From Phaeocystidibacter marisrubri (GTDB lineage: Bacteria; Bacteroidota; Bacteroidia; Flavobacteriales; Schleiferiaceae), in NCBI RefSeq assembly GCF_008933165.1, contig NZ_WBVQ01000003.1, forward strand, positions 248,001 through 312,000: a stretch of DNA of 64,000 nucleotides, written 5' to 3'. Made by a program: the position numbers and the translations under genes. Of this stretch, positions 1-8,589 are shown piece after piece. Every line of letters starts with the position of its first letter. The stretch's first letter is position 1. A model generated the notes under the pieces. It was not told where the DNA came from and did not search any database. It saw only the letters and a program-made list of their open reading frames with translations.

Positions 1-2
1 CG

Positions 3-890
3 CTATTGGTTCGAGGCATCATCTTGAACACACGTCCAAAGAAATCGGCGGAAGCGTATAAGTCCATTTGGTGGGATGAAGGTTCGCCTTTAATTGTATT
101 GACGAAGCGCCTTCAAAAGAAGGTGCAGAATGGGACTTCATTACCCGTGGAAATTGCCATGCGTTACGGGAATCCATCCATTGCTTCTTCCTTAAAGAAG
201 TTGATGGAGAGAAATAGTGACTTGAAGAAGGTGTATGTTTTGCCGCTGTACCCGCACTACGCCATGTCGAGTTTTGAAACGGTGGTTGAAAAGGTTAAGG
301 AGGAAGCAGCTGTGATTTGTCCAGGTGTTGAGCTGGATTTTCAAGATCCTTTTTACAACGATGAAGACTATATCAATATCCTAGCGGAGTCTATTCGTCC
401 ATCATTGCAGGAGCCTTTCAACAAGGTGCTATTCAGTTACCACGGGGTTCCTGAGCGTCACATTTTAAAGGGGGATGTGACGGGCTGTCATTGCTTGAAG
501 ACAGAGAATTGTTGCAGTACACCTTCGCCTGCTCATGCGCAGTGTTATCGTCACCAGTGTTTTGAAACTACACGTTTGGTGGCTGAGAAACTCGGACTCA
601 CAACGGATCAGTACAGTGTGAGTTTTCAGAGTAGACTGGGCAGAGACCCATGGCTCACACCGTTTACGGATGCAACGCTGGAAGAGTATGGCAAATCTGG
701 AATGGAGAAACTCATTGTGGTTTGCCCAGCGTTTGTGTCTGATTGCCTTGAGACGCTAGAAGAAATTCAGGTAGAAGGGGCCGAAGAGTTCATTGCTGCA
801 GGAGGGAAATCAATCGATGTTGTCGACTGTTTGAACGATCGCGATGATTGGTCGGCCTTGCTGAGCAAGTGGATTGAGGAACGCGCCTAA
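3..890 (+). CDS. hemH: Ferrochelatase, 5'-truncated by window edge
   Basis: Ferrochelatase inserts ferrous iron into protoporphyrin IX, the last step of protoheme synthesis. The frame is open from the first codons of the window (Leu-Leu-Val-Arg-Gly), so the true start lies upstream and roughly 40-50 N-terminal residues are missing; the TTG at position 6 is not the start. Family landmarks are RPKKSAEAYKSIW near the new N-terminus, the LPLYPHYAMSSFETV segment, the catalytic-His region FSYHGVPERH, and the late block CPAFVSDCLETLEEI with its conserved Cys and Glu residues. A Cys-rich stretch (GCHCLKTENCCST) lies in the middle. Heme made here would serve the cbb3 oxidase encoded at 21-27 kb. A bidirectional terminator follows directly. 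Confidence 0.95.
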   Translation, partial: LLVRGIILNTRPKKSAEAYKSIWWDEGSPLIVLTKRLQKKVQNGTSLPVEIAMRYGNPSIASSLKKLMERNSDLKKVYVLPLYPHYAMSSFETVVEKVKEEAAVICPGVELDFQDPFYNDEDYINILAESIRPSLQEPFNKVLFSYHGVPERHILKGDVTGCHCLKTENCCSTPSPAHAQCYRHQCFETTRLVAEKLGLTTDQYSVSFQSRLGRDPWLTPFTDATLEEYGKSGMEKLIVVCPAFVSDCLETLEEIQVEGAEEFIAAGGKSIDVVDCLNDRDDWSALLSKWIEERA

Positions 891-906
891 GTCTTCGCTG
901 TAATCC

Positions 907-944
907 AAAAAAAGCCCTCCATCGGAAGATGGAGGGCTTTTTTT
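907..944. terminator. Bidirectional rho-independent terminator
   Basis: The stem GCCCTCCATC (914-923) pairs with GATGGAGGGC (928-937) around a GGAA loop. A runs lie on the left and T runs on the right, so it can stop hemH on the plus strand and the convergent lipoprotein gene on the minus strand. Confidence 0.9.
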
Positions 945-960
945 GGATTGGGCAATCGAA

Positions 961-1647
961 TTACATTTCCTCTTGGTAAACGTATTCGCCTTTCGAAGGG
1001 GTAAGGATATCTTTAATGGCTTCCTCGCCTTCCACAAATTCGGTTGCTTCCATGATCATTTTGAACTCTTGTCCACCTTGATTCATGATTACTTCAACGT
1101 AGAGTGGAGTGCCTTCAACGTTTCCGGTAGCTTGAGCTCCGTTCATCATGTTCGGCATTCCCGATGGTGAGTTTAGCGTGAAATCACTGTTTACGTAAAG
1201 TGTAGAAACGGTTTCACCCGCAGTTACACGGTAACCTTTACAAGTCATTCCCAACACCTCTTTGGTGTCTCCCAATTCTTCTACAACGGTTTCAATTTCA
1301 CCTTGCTCAGAATCTGCTTGATTGTTCAAGTTAGAGATGGAAGTCTTGATGAATTCACCGCCAGCGGCAACGTACACCATGCTGTCGGCAGACTTAGCAA
1401 CGATGTGCATGGCTTGCATACCGTCCATTCTCATGGCGTAATCTACACCGTTAGAAGCTTGTTCCACTCTTGATGGAAGGAACTGTTGCATGGCTTCAAT
1501 CATTGGGTTGTCTTGGCCGTCAACTGACTCCACTTTCATTGAGTAAGTGATTTTCCCAACTACTGGTTTTGGTTCAGAAGATTTAAAAGCTCCACAGCTA
1601 ACAAGTGCTAGTGCAGCAAAGACAGGTAGAATGTGTTTAAATTTCAT
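961..1647 (-). CDS. Putative lipoprotein, DUF4412-like
   Basis: A 228-residue protein with a lipoprotein signal: Lys-rich start, hydrophobic stretch, then lipobox LVSC with the modified Cys at residue 18. It is probably anchored in the outer membrane facing the periplasm. The mature part starts its folded region with a strand-like GKITYSMKVES motif and contains a TCKGYRVTAG block near the middle. This layout recalls the DUF4412 family of Bacteroidota, whose function is not established. The family name is from memory of its pattern and is only moderately sure. It ends against the shared terminator with hemH; the gene upstream of it (1706-2251) reads the same way with a 58-base gap. Confidence 0.75.
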   Translation of the reverse strand: MKFKHILPVFAALALVSCGAFKSSEPKPVVGKITYSMKVESVDGQDNPMIEAMQQFLPSRVEQASNGVDYAMRMDGMQAMHIVAKSADSMVYVAAGGEFIKTSISNLNNQADSEQGEIETVVEELGDTKEVLGMTCKGYRVTAGETVSTLYVNSDFTLNSPSGMPNMMNGAQATGNVEGTPLYVEVIMNQGGQEFKMIMEATEFVEGEEAIKDILTPSKGEYVYQEEM

Positions 1648-1705
1648 GTTGATTCATTTATGATTCGTTAAAGGTCGATATTTTGTATCAATTCACCGAA
1701 TCGAT

Positions 1706-2251
1706 TCACTCTTCCGCTCGAGGCTCCCAATCAGAGGGGATTTTTCGCGCAAGCCAAGTCTCAATTTCTCCGTTCTTTCTCAGCTCAACAAGTTCGTCCA
1801 TGTTTTCCATGGTAGGGAAGCTGCCACGTTCATAGAGGTCAATCATCCATATCAACCCATTTAGTTCAGAAGCATAGGAGTCAGGAGGGGTGTTGGGGTG
1901 GGCTCTGAGGTAGGCGAGTTTTCCAGCGACGTGCTGGGTCATCAACTCGTGATTCTTCTCAGAGTGTTTCAACAAGTAATCCAACTGGTTAATGATGATG
2001 TAGGGAACCCCTGATATCCACTTGTCTAAAAAGTCAACCGCCTTCATTCTACCTATTACATCATCTTGCGGTAGAGTGTTTCTCAGGTAAGAAATAGCGC
2101 TATCCACCATGGGTTCCATGGCAACAAATTCAGCGCTGTCGGTGATGCGCATCACCACAGGCCAATCCTGTGCAACGCTCTTCCTTCCAAAAGTGAAGAA
2201 GAGGAGAAGGCTAAGGAGCAGTTTAAGCTTTGAGCAATTCTTTAAGATCAT
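1706..2251 (-). CDS. Exported protein of unknown function
   Basis: A 181-residue protein that I do not recognise. Residues 1-28 form a clear signal peptide (MILKNCSK, then a Leu/Phe-rich core, then KSVAQ with cleavage likely after Ala-Gln). The mature part looks mostly helical and acidic. No catalytic motif was seen. The ATG lies 29 bases inside the 3' end of the decarboxylase gene upstream on the same strand, so the two are probably co-transcribed; the only other in-frame Met codons fall beyond the signal peptide, which supports this start. Confidence 0.65.
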   Translation of the reverse strand: MILKNCSKLKLLLSLLLFFTFGRKSVAQDWPVVMRITDSAEFVAMEPMVDSAISYLRNTLPQDDVIGRMKAVDFLDKWISGVPYIIINQLDYLLKHSEKNHELMTQHVAGKLAYLRAHPNTPPDSYASELNGLIWMIDLYERGSFPTMENMDELVELRKNGEIETWLARKIPSDWEPRAEE

Positions 2252-3476
2252 TTACGAAAGGTACCATATCATCCACATTTACGTGGTCCATAATGACAAC
2301 TTTGTACCATTTAGCGGACCCCTCGTGAGAATCGGGAACAAGTCCATATTTGTCCACCAATTCCTCTGGAAATTGTCCAGCTCGCATGGTTACAATATTG
2401 CTACCCGGGTAACGGTAATAATCTATATTCAGTGCGTCGAGTTCTTTGCTTAACCAGTCGGCTCTGAATGAAAGCAGGTGGATTTTTTCAAACCAGCCGT
2501 TGGGGCCATAGGTTTGAAGAATCATCCAAACACTGATGGCGTTGGCCCCAGAACGAGATCCGCTTAGGGTAGCATCCAAACCCGCTACGTATTGCGCTTC
2601 TCCGGTGGTTGCATAAGGGATAAGGCCTTTTCTAGCCAAATAAATTCCCGTTCCATAGGGTGCTTGCACCATTTTATGAGCGTCCAAAGTAATGCTGCTT
2701 ACCTCCGGGTTGGCAAAAGACCATTTTTGATCTTTTGAAACAAAGGGGAATACAAATCCACCATAGGCTCCGTCGAGGTGAAGCTTGTAAGGCATGTTCG
2801 CCTTTTTCAAGGCATCCGTATAAATATCGGGATGGTCGGCAGAGCCAAACATGGTTGTCATCATGTTCGCAACCACTGCAACGGCTTCAATTCCGTCTTC
2901 TTTCATTCGATGAATGGTAGCCTCCAAAGCCTCTCGGTCAATGGTTCGATCTGAATCTACCACAGAAGCTACATAGTGCGGCATTTGAAGTAAGTTGGCC
3001 GCTTTGAACATGGAATAATGCGAATCTTCACTAAAGAGCAGAGCAACTTTTTCAACGGGAAGATTGAGCTCGCTCATGAAGTAATTGCGGAAAATCCAAA
3101 TGGCTTGAATGTTCGCTTCCGTTCCTCCTGCCGCAATGTATCCATCTTGTGCATCTTTTTCTCCTAGAAGGATGTCTTCAGCACAGAGTTCAACCAGTTC
3201 TTTTTCGATGGCTTGTGTTCCTGCAAAGAAAGGCTCGGAATCGCCTAGGGTATGACAACCAATGTGATTTGGATTCTGTAGAAGGGTAGATAAGTAAGGT
3301 GCGTCCTTCAACATCATAGGGTTGTTGTAAAACACCTTTTCGTCTAGGTGTGATGCCGGAACGCCAAGTGCTTTGCGACTTCTGTAGTCTATGTTCTTTT
3401 CCAAAGCCCCAAACACGCGATCTGAGATTTCTTCGTGAGTGAGTTTCTTCCAGTGGCGATTCAAACGGGTCGTCAT
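2223..3476 (-). CDS. PLP-dependent group II amino acid decarboxylase family protein
   Basis: A 417-residue enzyme of the aspartate-aminotransferase fold, group II decarboxylase branch (glutamate, tyrosine, histidine and aspartate decarboxylases). Visible landmarks are the SEDSHYS motif with the ring-stacking His near residue 153, LHLDGAYGG with the cofactor-binding Asp near 235, and SSITLDAHKM with the Schiff-base Lys near 268. The small-domain region APYGTGIYLARKG follows. The substrate cannot be read from sequence; amino acid decarboxylation giving an amine is the family reaction. The promoter candidate upstream is a GATATTTG element near 3510. Its 3' end overlaps the start of the exported protein gene by 29 bases. 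Confidence 0.85.
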   Translation of the reverse strand: MTTRLNRHWKKLTHEEISDRVFGALEKNIDYRSRKALGVPASHLDEKVFYNNPMMLKDAPYLSTLLQNPNHIGCHTLGDSEPFFAGTQAIEKELVELCAEDILLGEKDAQDGYIAAGGTEANIQAIWIFRNYFMSELNLPVEKVALLFSEDSHYSMFKAANLLQMPHYVASVVDSDRTIDREALEATIHRMKEDGIEAVAVVANMMTTMFGSADHPDIYTDALKKANMPYKLHLDGAYGGFVFPFVSKDQKWSFANPEVSSITLDAHKMVQAPYGTGIYLARKGLIPYATTGEAQYVAGLDATLSGSRSGANAISVWMILQTYGPNGWFEKIHLLSFRADWLSKELDALNIDYYRYPGSNIVTMRAGQFPEELVDKYGLVPDSHEGSAKWYKVVIMDHVNVDDMVPFVNDLKELLKA

Positions 3477-3567
3477 GTTTTCTGAGTCTATAAGGGTTGC
3501 AAATATCGGGAATACTCCGCGTTTTAACGAACACTCTGACCTCTCATTCCCATCAACAACCGTACGA

Positions 3568-4290
3568 CTAATGAACTAAACTCCATCCCAATAGGCCAAC
3601 AGCAAAACCTAGAATACTGCCGAAAGAAGGGTAGAAGTTGTTTCTCAGGTTAGCAGCAGGCGCAATATCTCGGAAAATTAAGTAGGTGATCCCGCCGGCA
3701 GAGGTGGTCATCAGGGCGCCTAAAAGCGATTCGTGCTCTGCTAAGGCAAGCGCACCTACCATGGCGCAAATCGGTCCAAGGATGCTAATGGCTATGAAGA
3801 CTTTTAGGGTGTGTTTATTTCGTCGTTTTTTGGAGCCTTCGCTCGGGAATTCGTCAAATGCGTTATATCCTTCTGGAATGTTCTGAATCATCATAATGCC
3901 TGCTAGCAGATACGCCTGTTCAACCGATTGCAAAAAGACAGCGCCAAGTGCTATCGCTTCGGGGATGAAGTCACTTACCATGGCTACCACTTGGGGGCCG
4001 CCGCCTTTGGAACGTGCCATTCGGCGATCGAGCAGAAGGAAGAGGAATCCACCGAGTACGAAGGTTGAAACTCCGACGTAATCGTTCTGTTTTTCCATCC
4101 CGTCGGGCACTAAGACCAAAGCCACAGCTGAAAGAAGTGCTCCTCCACCTAGGGCGGTCATGAAGTGATTAAAGACGGTTCTGTTTTTCTTCAGTACTGC
4201 AGAAATAGAAGAATTGAGAAACCCACCCATTGGGATTCCCAATCCTCCTACCCAAGCCAGTAGTGCAGCAATTAGCCATGATGAATTCAT
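3568..4290 (-). CDS. ZIP-family metal transporter
   Basis: A 240-residue integral membrane protein with about seven to eight hydrophobic helices. The helix IV/V signature of ZIP transporters is present: DFIPEAIALGAVF and, later, QNIPEGYNAF, where Asn, Pro, Glu and Gly sit in the metal pathway. The polar loop between the first and second halves is short and lacks a His-rich tract. ZIP proteins move divalent cations such as zinc or iron into the cytoplasm; which ion is carried here cannot be decided. It reads in the same direction as the DUF2892 gene upstream with a 29-base gap, so they may share a transcript. Confidence 0.85.
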   Translation of the reverse strand: MNSSWLIAALLAWVGGLGIPMGGFLNSSISAVLKKNRTVFNHFMTALGGGALLSAVALVLVPDGMEKQNDYVGVSTFVLGGFLFLLLDRRMARSKGGGPQVVAMVSDFIPEAIALGAVFLQSVEQAYLLAGIMMIQNIPEGYNAFDEFPSEGSKKRRNKHTLKVFIAISILGPICAMVGALALAEHESLLGALMTTSAGGITYLIFRDIAPAANLRNNFYPSFGSILGFAVGLLGWSLVH

Positions 4291-4319
4291 GGCAATAAGT
4301 TAATGATTCAAGAACCAGA

Positions 4320-4532
4320 TTAAGCGGCTTTCTTTCTCTTGTTGGTGTGAATTCCGAACGGCAAATAAAGCGGACAGAATTTAACCAGTGCTGTGAGTGC
4401 AAACACCGCGGCAAGTATCAAGAACACAATAGACAATGTGCCAGTTACGGCGTTAGTGAATACGGCGTATGCCATTGCGACTGCCGCAATCAAGCGGATC
4501 AATCGATCGATATTGGACATGTTAGATTTCAT
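4320..4532 (-). CDS. Small membrane protein, DUF2892 (YgaP-type) family
   Basis: A 70-residue protein with two hydrophobic helices (residues about 10-28 and 32-50), followed by the family ending CPLYLPFGI and a basic tail HTNKRKKAA. DUF2892 proteins start with a short NxDRxIR motif, seen here as MSNIDRLIRL, so translation may begin at the second Met (MSN) rather than the first. The family often lies beside rhodanese or sulfide-related genes; none is seen here. Function unknown. Confidence 0.8.
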   Translation of the reverse strand: MKSNMSNIDRLIRLIAAVAMAYAVFTNAVTGTLSIVFLILAAVFALTALVKFCPLYLPFGIHTNKRKKAA

Positions 4533-4626
4533 AGCAGAGCAGTTTTACGAGTTTTTCTCTACTTCAAAGTTCTAACATGCAATTGGGAGCTTCAATGATC
4601 TAAGTCACACAAAAACATGATGTTGA

Positions 4627-5271
4627 TCAGGGTTTTCGAATTCTCAAATTTGCTATAGTGAGAAAGATGCTACCTACAATGGTTGGCAGCATCCAAAAAA
4701 CAATGCTGATCTGAGAGACATCTAAGCTCATGGCATCAAACATCCTTTGAGCGCCAATGGTGAAGAAGGCGGTGTAAGCCGCGATGAGTGAACCTCCCAT
4801 ATGGTTGATGTGAACAACGAGTGGATTGTGTGCTATTTTCCCCCTTCCAGTGGCCCATTCACGCAGACTCATGGAGAAGAGAATTCCGCCAAAGACAAGG
4901 GAGGCAATGCCCATCATGTTGGAATTTCGCAGGGCTAGCGCGCCAATCGCTATAAGTGAAAGTGCGGCAATGAATCCGATAATAGACAGAATTATGCGAT
5001 TGTCTTTTTTGATTCCTACAAAGGCCCTGCTGCCTGTGTAAACCATGAATAGAGTAAATACCGACAGGCCGAGGAGAAAGTACGAGTGCATGAAGAAAGC
5101 CATGGGCAATCCTGTGAATCCTACAGCGTACATGGTCTTGGTGAATAGGGTTCCCAAAGTGGAATGAAGTCCTCTTCTCTTTCTGGCAAATGCAGCCATC
5201 GTTCCGGCAATTAATGCCAGGGTTCCAGATATGATATGAATGGTTAAAAGACTGGTTTTTAGAGTTTCCAT
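4627..5271 (-). CDS. DUF2306-like multi-helix membrane protein
   Basis: An integral membrane protein of about 214 residues with six to seven helices. The first contains HIISGTLALIAGTMAAFARK and is followed by a GxxH turn, the pattern of DUF2306 proteins, whose function is unknown. The open frame extends to 5355, but a good Bacteroidota promoter (-7 element TAAGTTTG at 5295-5302) lies inside that extension and points at the ATG at 5271 (Met-Glu-Thr-Leu-Lys). I therefore place the start at 5271. Starting at 5355 would leave only 19 bases to the divergent gene and would put a polar 28-residue tail before helix 1. Confidence 0.7.
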   Translation of the reverse strand: METLKTSLLTIHIISGTLALIAGTMAAFARKRRGLHSTLGTLFTKTMYAVGFTGLPMAFFMHSYFLLGLSVFTLFMVYTGSRAFVGIKKDNRIILSIIGFIAALSLIAIGALALRNSNMMGIASLVFGGILFSMSLREWATGRGKIAHNPLVVHINHMGGSLIAAYTAFFTIGAQRMFDAMSLDVSQISIVFWMLPTIVGSIFLTIANLRIRKP

Positions 5272-5294
5272 GGTTCCTCGAATTGATGTTGAAT

Positions 5295-5325
5295 CAAACT
5301 TATGAATCACCAAATCCCTGATAAA
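5295..5325 (-). promoter_or_regulatory. Bacteroidota-type promoter of the DUF2306-like gene
   Basis: On the minus strand TTTA (5322-5325) and TAAGTTTG (5295-5302) are 19 bases apart, close to the consensus TTTG-N19-21-TAnnTTTG. The ATG at 5271 follows about 23 bases later. Confidence 0.65.
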
Positions 5326-5374
5326 CTGATTCAGATTAGTATTTTCGGTATTCACTCTTCAAAATTGACCATTG

Positions 5375-8300
5375 ATGAAAATCTACCTACTTGCCGTGGC
5401 GAGTTTGCTCTTTTCCGCGACTCTTTCTGCTCAATCCGTGGATCCGAAAGATCTTGAAAACATGAAGTTTCGAAATGTAGGTCCGGCTGGAATGTCGGGG
5501 CGCATTACGACGATTGATATGGATTTGCTGACCAATACCCTTTACGTGGGGTCCGCTTCAGGTGGCTTGTGGGAGAGTGAAAACTTCGGACAATCTTGGA
5601 AACCGATTTTTGAGCATGAGTCCACGTCATCCATCGGAGCGGTGGCGGTTGATCCTACCAATCCAGACGTGATTTGGGTAGGAACAGGCGAGGGAAATCC
5701 TCGCAATTCTCAAAGTTCGGGCGACGGTGTTTTTAAGAGTATTGACGGAGGTGAGACCTGGATGCATTTGGGTTTAGAAGCAACCAAGAATATCCATCGT
5801 GTGATTATTGACCCCACCCATCCGAATACCGTTTATGTTGCCGCTATTGGTGTTGCTTGGGGAGATAGTGAAGAGCGAGGTTTGTACAAAACTACCGATG
5901 GAGGTGCTACTTGGGAGAAGATTCTCTATGTGAACAACCGAACAGGTGTGGCTGATATGGTGATGGATCCTCAGAATCCCAACAAACTCATTGTGGCTAT
6001 GTGGGAGTATCGCCGCTGGCCATGGGAATTGAAAAGTGGAGGAGAAGGCAGTGGTATTTATGTGACGTACGACGGTGGGGAAAATTGGACGCAACGGACA
6101 GATGAAGACGGCCTGCCTAAAGGGAATTTGGGACGATGTGGATTGGCGATTTCGGCAAGCGACCCCAACATTGTGTACTCACTGGTAGAATCGACCGAAA
6201 AGAATGCGCTGTATCGCTCGGAAGATGGAGGGAGAAATTGGCATAAAGTGAGTGATGGCGATGAGATAGGCAATCGTCCCTTTTACTACGCTGATATTTA
6301 TGTGGATCCTCAACGACCAGATCGTATCTACTCACTTTGGTCGGTGCTTACGCGTTCAGACGATGGAGGGAAGTCGTGGAAAACCATAGGCCCATACAGT
6401 TTCATTCATCCAGATCACCACGCTTTTTGGATCAATCCAAAGAACCCAGACCACGTGATTGACGGAAATGATGGCGGCCTGAATATTTCCTACGACGGTG
6501 GAATTACTTGGAGGTTTGTAGATAATCTGCCACTTGCGCAGTTCTATCATATTAATGTGGATAACGAAATGCCTTACCATATCTATGGAGGTATGCAGGA
6601 CAATGGCTCATGGATGGGGCCAGCTTATACATACAGAGCGGGAGGCATTCGAAACGATCTATGGGAGGAGCTTTTCTTTGGAGATGGTTTTGATGTGGTT
6701 CCCCATCCCACCGATCCCACTATTGCCTACGCCATGGCGCAAGAGGGATATGTGACTAGAATCGATTTAGAGACAGGCTACAACGTGTTTATTCGTCCGG
6801 TTCATCCCGAACAAGAAGAATTGCGCTTCAATTGGAATGCCGCTATCGCACAGAATCCGTTCAATCCAAGCTCCATCTATTTCGGTTCGCAATACGTCCA
6901 TAAGTCAGACGACATGGGAGATTCTTGGACCATTATTTCTCCCGACCTAACCACAAATGACACTGCCTTTCAAAAGGCAAAGACCAGTGGTGGCTTAACC
7001 ATGGATGTTACCGGAGCTGAAAATTACACCACCATTTTGGCCATCGAGCCCAGTTCTGTGAATGAAAAGGTCATTTGGGTAAGTACAGACGATGGCCGAC
7101 TTTCTATTACAACTGATGGAGGTGCAAATTGTAAGTCACTGGAGAAGAAGCTAAAGGAAATGCCAAAAGGGGCTTGGATCCCTCAAGTTGTTTCAAGCCC
7201 TACCAATGCGGGTGAGGCTTATGTTGTAGTGAACGATTATCGTCGCAATAACTGGACACCGTACCTCTATCACACGACTGATTATGGTTCATCCTTTACG
7301 CGTGTGATTGATGAGGAAGATGTAGATGGCTACGTCTTGTCTGTGATGCCAGATCCGGTTCAACCGCGTTTGGTGTTTGCGGGAACGGAGAATGGGTTAT
7401 ACGTATCGTTTGATGCGGGTGAGAATTGGCAGAAGTGGGGAGAAGACCTTCCAACCGTGCCTGTAGCAGACATGGCTATACAAGAGAGAGATGGAGATTT
7501 GGTGCTGGGAACATTTGGTCGTTCAGCTTGGGTTTTGGATGACATTCGACCTTTGCGAGTTCTAGCTACCGAAGGGAATACGGTTGGCGATGATCCTCTC
7601 ACCGCTTTTCAAGCTCCCGATGCCTTTCGCGTGGTTAATCGTCAGGCGCTGGGAATCCGCTTTGCCGGATCAACCGTGTATTCAGGAGAAAACCGAACCG
7701 ATAATGCACGCTTTTCATACTGGGTGAATGTGGATAGTACAGACGAGGCCTTTTCTAAGAATGAGCGCATCAAGTGGGATATCGTGGACGCAAACGGAGA
7801 TACCATTCGTCACATTGAGCGCGAGTATACGGATGGGTTAAATCGCGTTTCATGGGATATGATGGAGAAGGGGGTGCGCGCGCCGAGTATGAGTGAACCC
7901 AATCCTAAACAAGAGCATTCTGATCCGGGGTCTATTCCAGTTCTGCCTGGCATGTATACCGTTCATTTACGAATAGCAGATTACATATCTAACGTTCAGA
8001 TAAAGGTAGATCAAGATCCTCGCTTGAATTTAAGCCGAGCAGATTTGGAGGAGAACTATGCCTTTATGAAAGAGTCTATGCCGTATGTGGAAGCCGTATC
8101 GAATCTGTCCTCTAATTTGAGAGATGCGAAGAAATCCATCGCCCTGGTTCAAAAAATCATGGAAATGCAAGAAGATGAACTTGGCGATAGTGTGGTAGCG
8201 GAAATGAAAGAGAAGATAAAGGCAGTAAGTGATTCGTTAGAAGTTGTTCGCGCTGCCATATTCGGTCCCGAAAATGCGGAAGGCTACATCGATGAATCCA

Positions 8301-8530
8301 ACACTTGGACGTTCAAAATGGGGATGCTAGGGTATTACAAATGGATGAATAGAGGTCGCGTTGCTGGCAATATGCGAAACGTGGCCGCACTGTTTGAATC
8401 TTCATCGGAAAGTGTTCTAGCCAAAGGCCAATCCTTTTTTGAAGAAGATTGGAAGGCGTTTGAAACCTACATAAGAGAAAGGGAGTTGCCGCTCTTTAAA
8501 CCCTTGGAAGGAATGAATATTCAAGAGTGA
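5375..8530 (+). CDS. Secreted BNR/sortilin-type beta-propeller protein
   Basis: A 1051-residue exported protein with a signal peptide (residues 1-20, ending TLSAQ). The N-terminal 700 or so residues form BNR/VPS10-like propeller repeats with many Asp-box variants, for example SIDGGETW, TTDGGATW, SEDGGRNW, SYDGGITW. A 250-residue C-terminal part has a beta-rich segment and then a long helical stretch. Such proteins are annotated as glycosyl hydrolase or sortilin-like in Bacteroidota, but no catalytic residues can be assigned. Unlike other exoproteins in this window it has no type IX sorting domain. TTG at 5372 immediately precedes ATG at 5375; the ATG is preferred. A terminator follows 10 bases after the stop. 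Confidence 0.85.
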   Translation: MKIYLLAVASLLFSATLSAQSVDPKDLENMKFRNVGPAGMSGRITTIDMDLLTNTLYVGSASGGLWESENFGQSWKPIFEHESTSSIGAVAVDPTNPDVIWVGTGEGNPRNSQSSGDGVFKSIDGGETWMHLGLEATKNIHRVIIDPTHPNTVYVAAIGVAWGDSEERGLYKTTDGGATWEKILYVNNRTGVADMVMDPQNPNKLIVAMWEYRRWPWELKSGGEGSGIYVTYDGGENWTQRTDEDGLPKGNLGRCGLAISASDPNIVYSLVESTEKNALYRSEDGGRNWHKVSDGDEIGNRPFYYADIYVDPQRPDRIYSLWSVLTRSDDGGKSWKTIGPYSFIHPDHHAFWINPKNPDHVIDGNDGGLNISYDGGITWRFVDNLPLAQFYHINVDNEMPYHIYGGMQDNGSWMGPAYTYRAGGIRNDLWEELFFGDGFDVVPHPTDPTIAYAMAQEGYVTRIDLETGYNVFIRPVHPEQEELRFNWNAAIAQNPFNPSSIYFGSQYVHKSDDMGDSWTIISPDLTTNDTAFQKAKTSGGLTMDVTGAENYTTILAIEPSSVNEKVIWVSTDDGRLSITTDGGANCKSLEKKLKEMPKGAWIPQVVSSPTNAGEAYVVVNDYRRNNWTPYLYHTTDYGSSFTRVIDEEDVDGYVLSVMPDPVQPRLVFAGTENGLYVSFDAGENWQKWGEDLPTVPVADMAIQERDGDLVLGTFGRSAWVLDDIRPLRVLATEGNTVGDDPLTAFQAPDAFRVVNRQALGIRFAGSTVYSGENRTDNARFSYWVNVDSTDEAFSKNERIKWDIVDANGDTIRHIEREYTDGLNRVSWDMMEKGVRAPSMSEPNPKQEHSDPGSIPVLPGMYTVHLRIADYISNVQIKVDQDPRLNLSRADLEENYAFMKESMPYVEAVSNLSSNLRDAKKSIALVQKIMEMQEDELGDSVVAEMKEKIKAVSDSLEVVRAAIFGPENAEGYIDESNTWTFKMGMLGYYKWMNRGRVAGNMRNVAALFESSSESVLAKGQSFFEEDWKAFETYIRERELPLFKPLEGMNIQE

Positions 8531-8540
8531 TTAAAATAAG

Positions 8541-8570
8541 AAAGGGCGTCCACTATGGACGCCCTTTCTA
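8541..8570. terminator. Bidirectional rho-independent terminator
   Basis: AAAGGGCGTCC (8541-8551) pairs with GGACGCCCTTT (8557-8567) around ACTAT. It lies between the converging propeller and metalloprotease genes and has A- and T-rich flanks on both sides. Confidence 0.9.
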
Positions 8571-8589
8571 TTTATAAGAGATATCGAAC

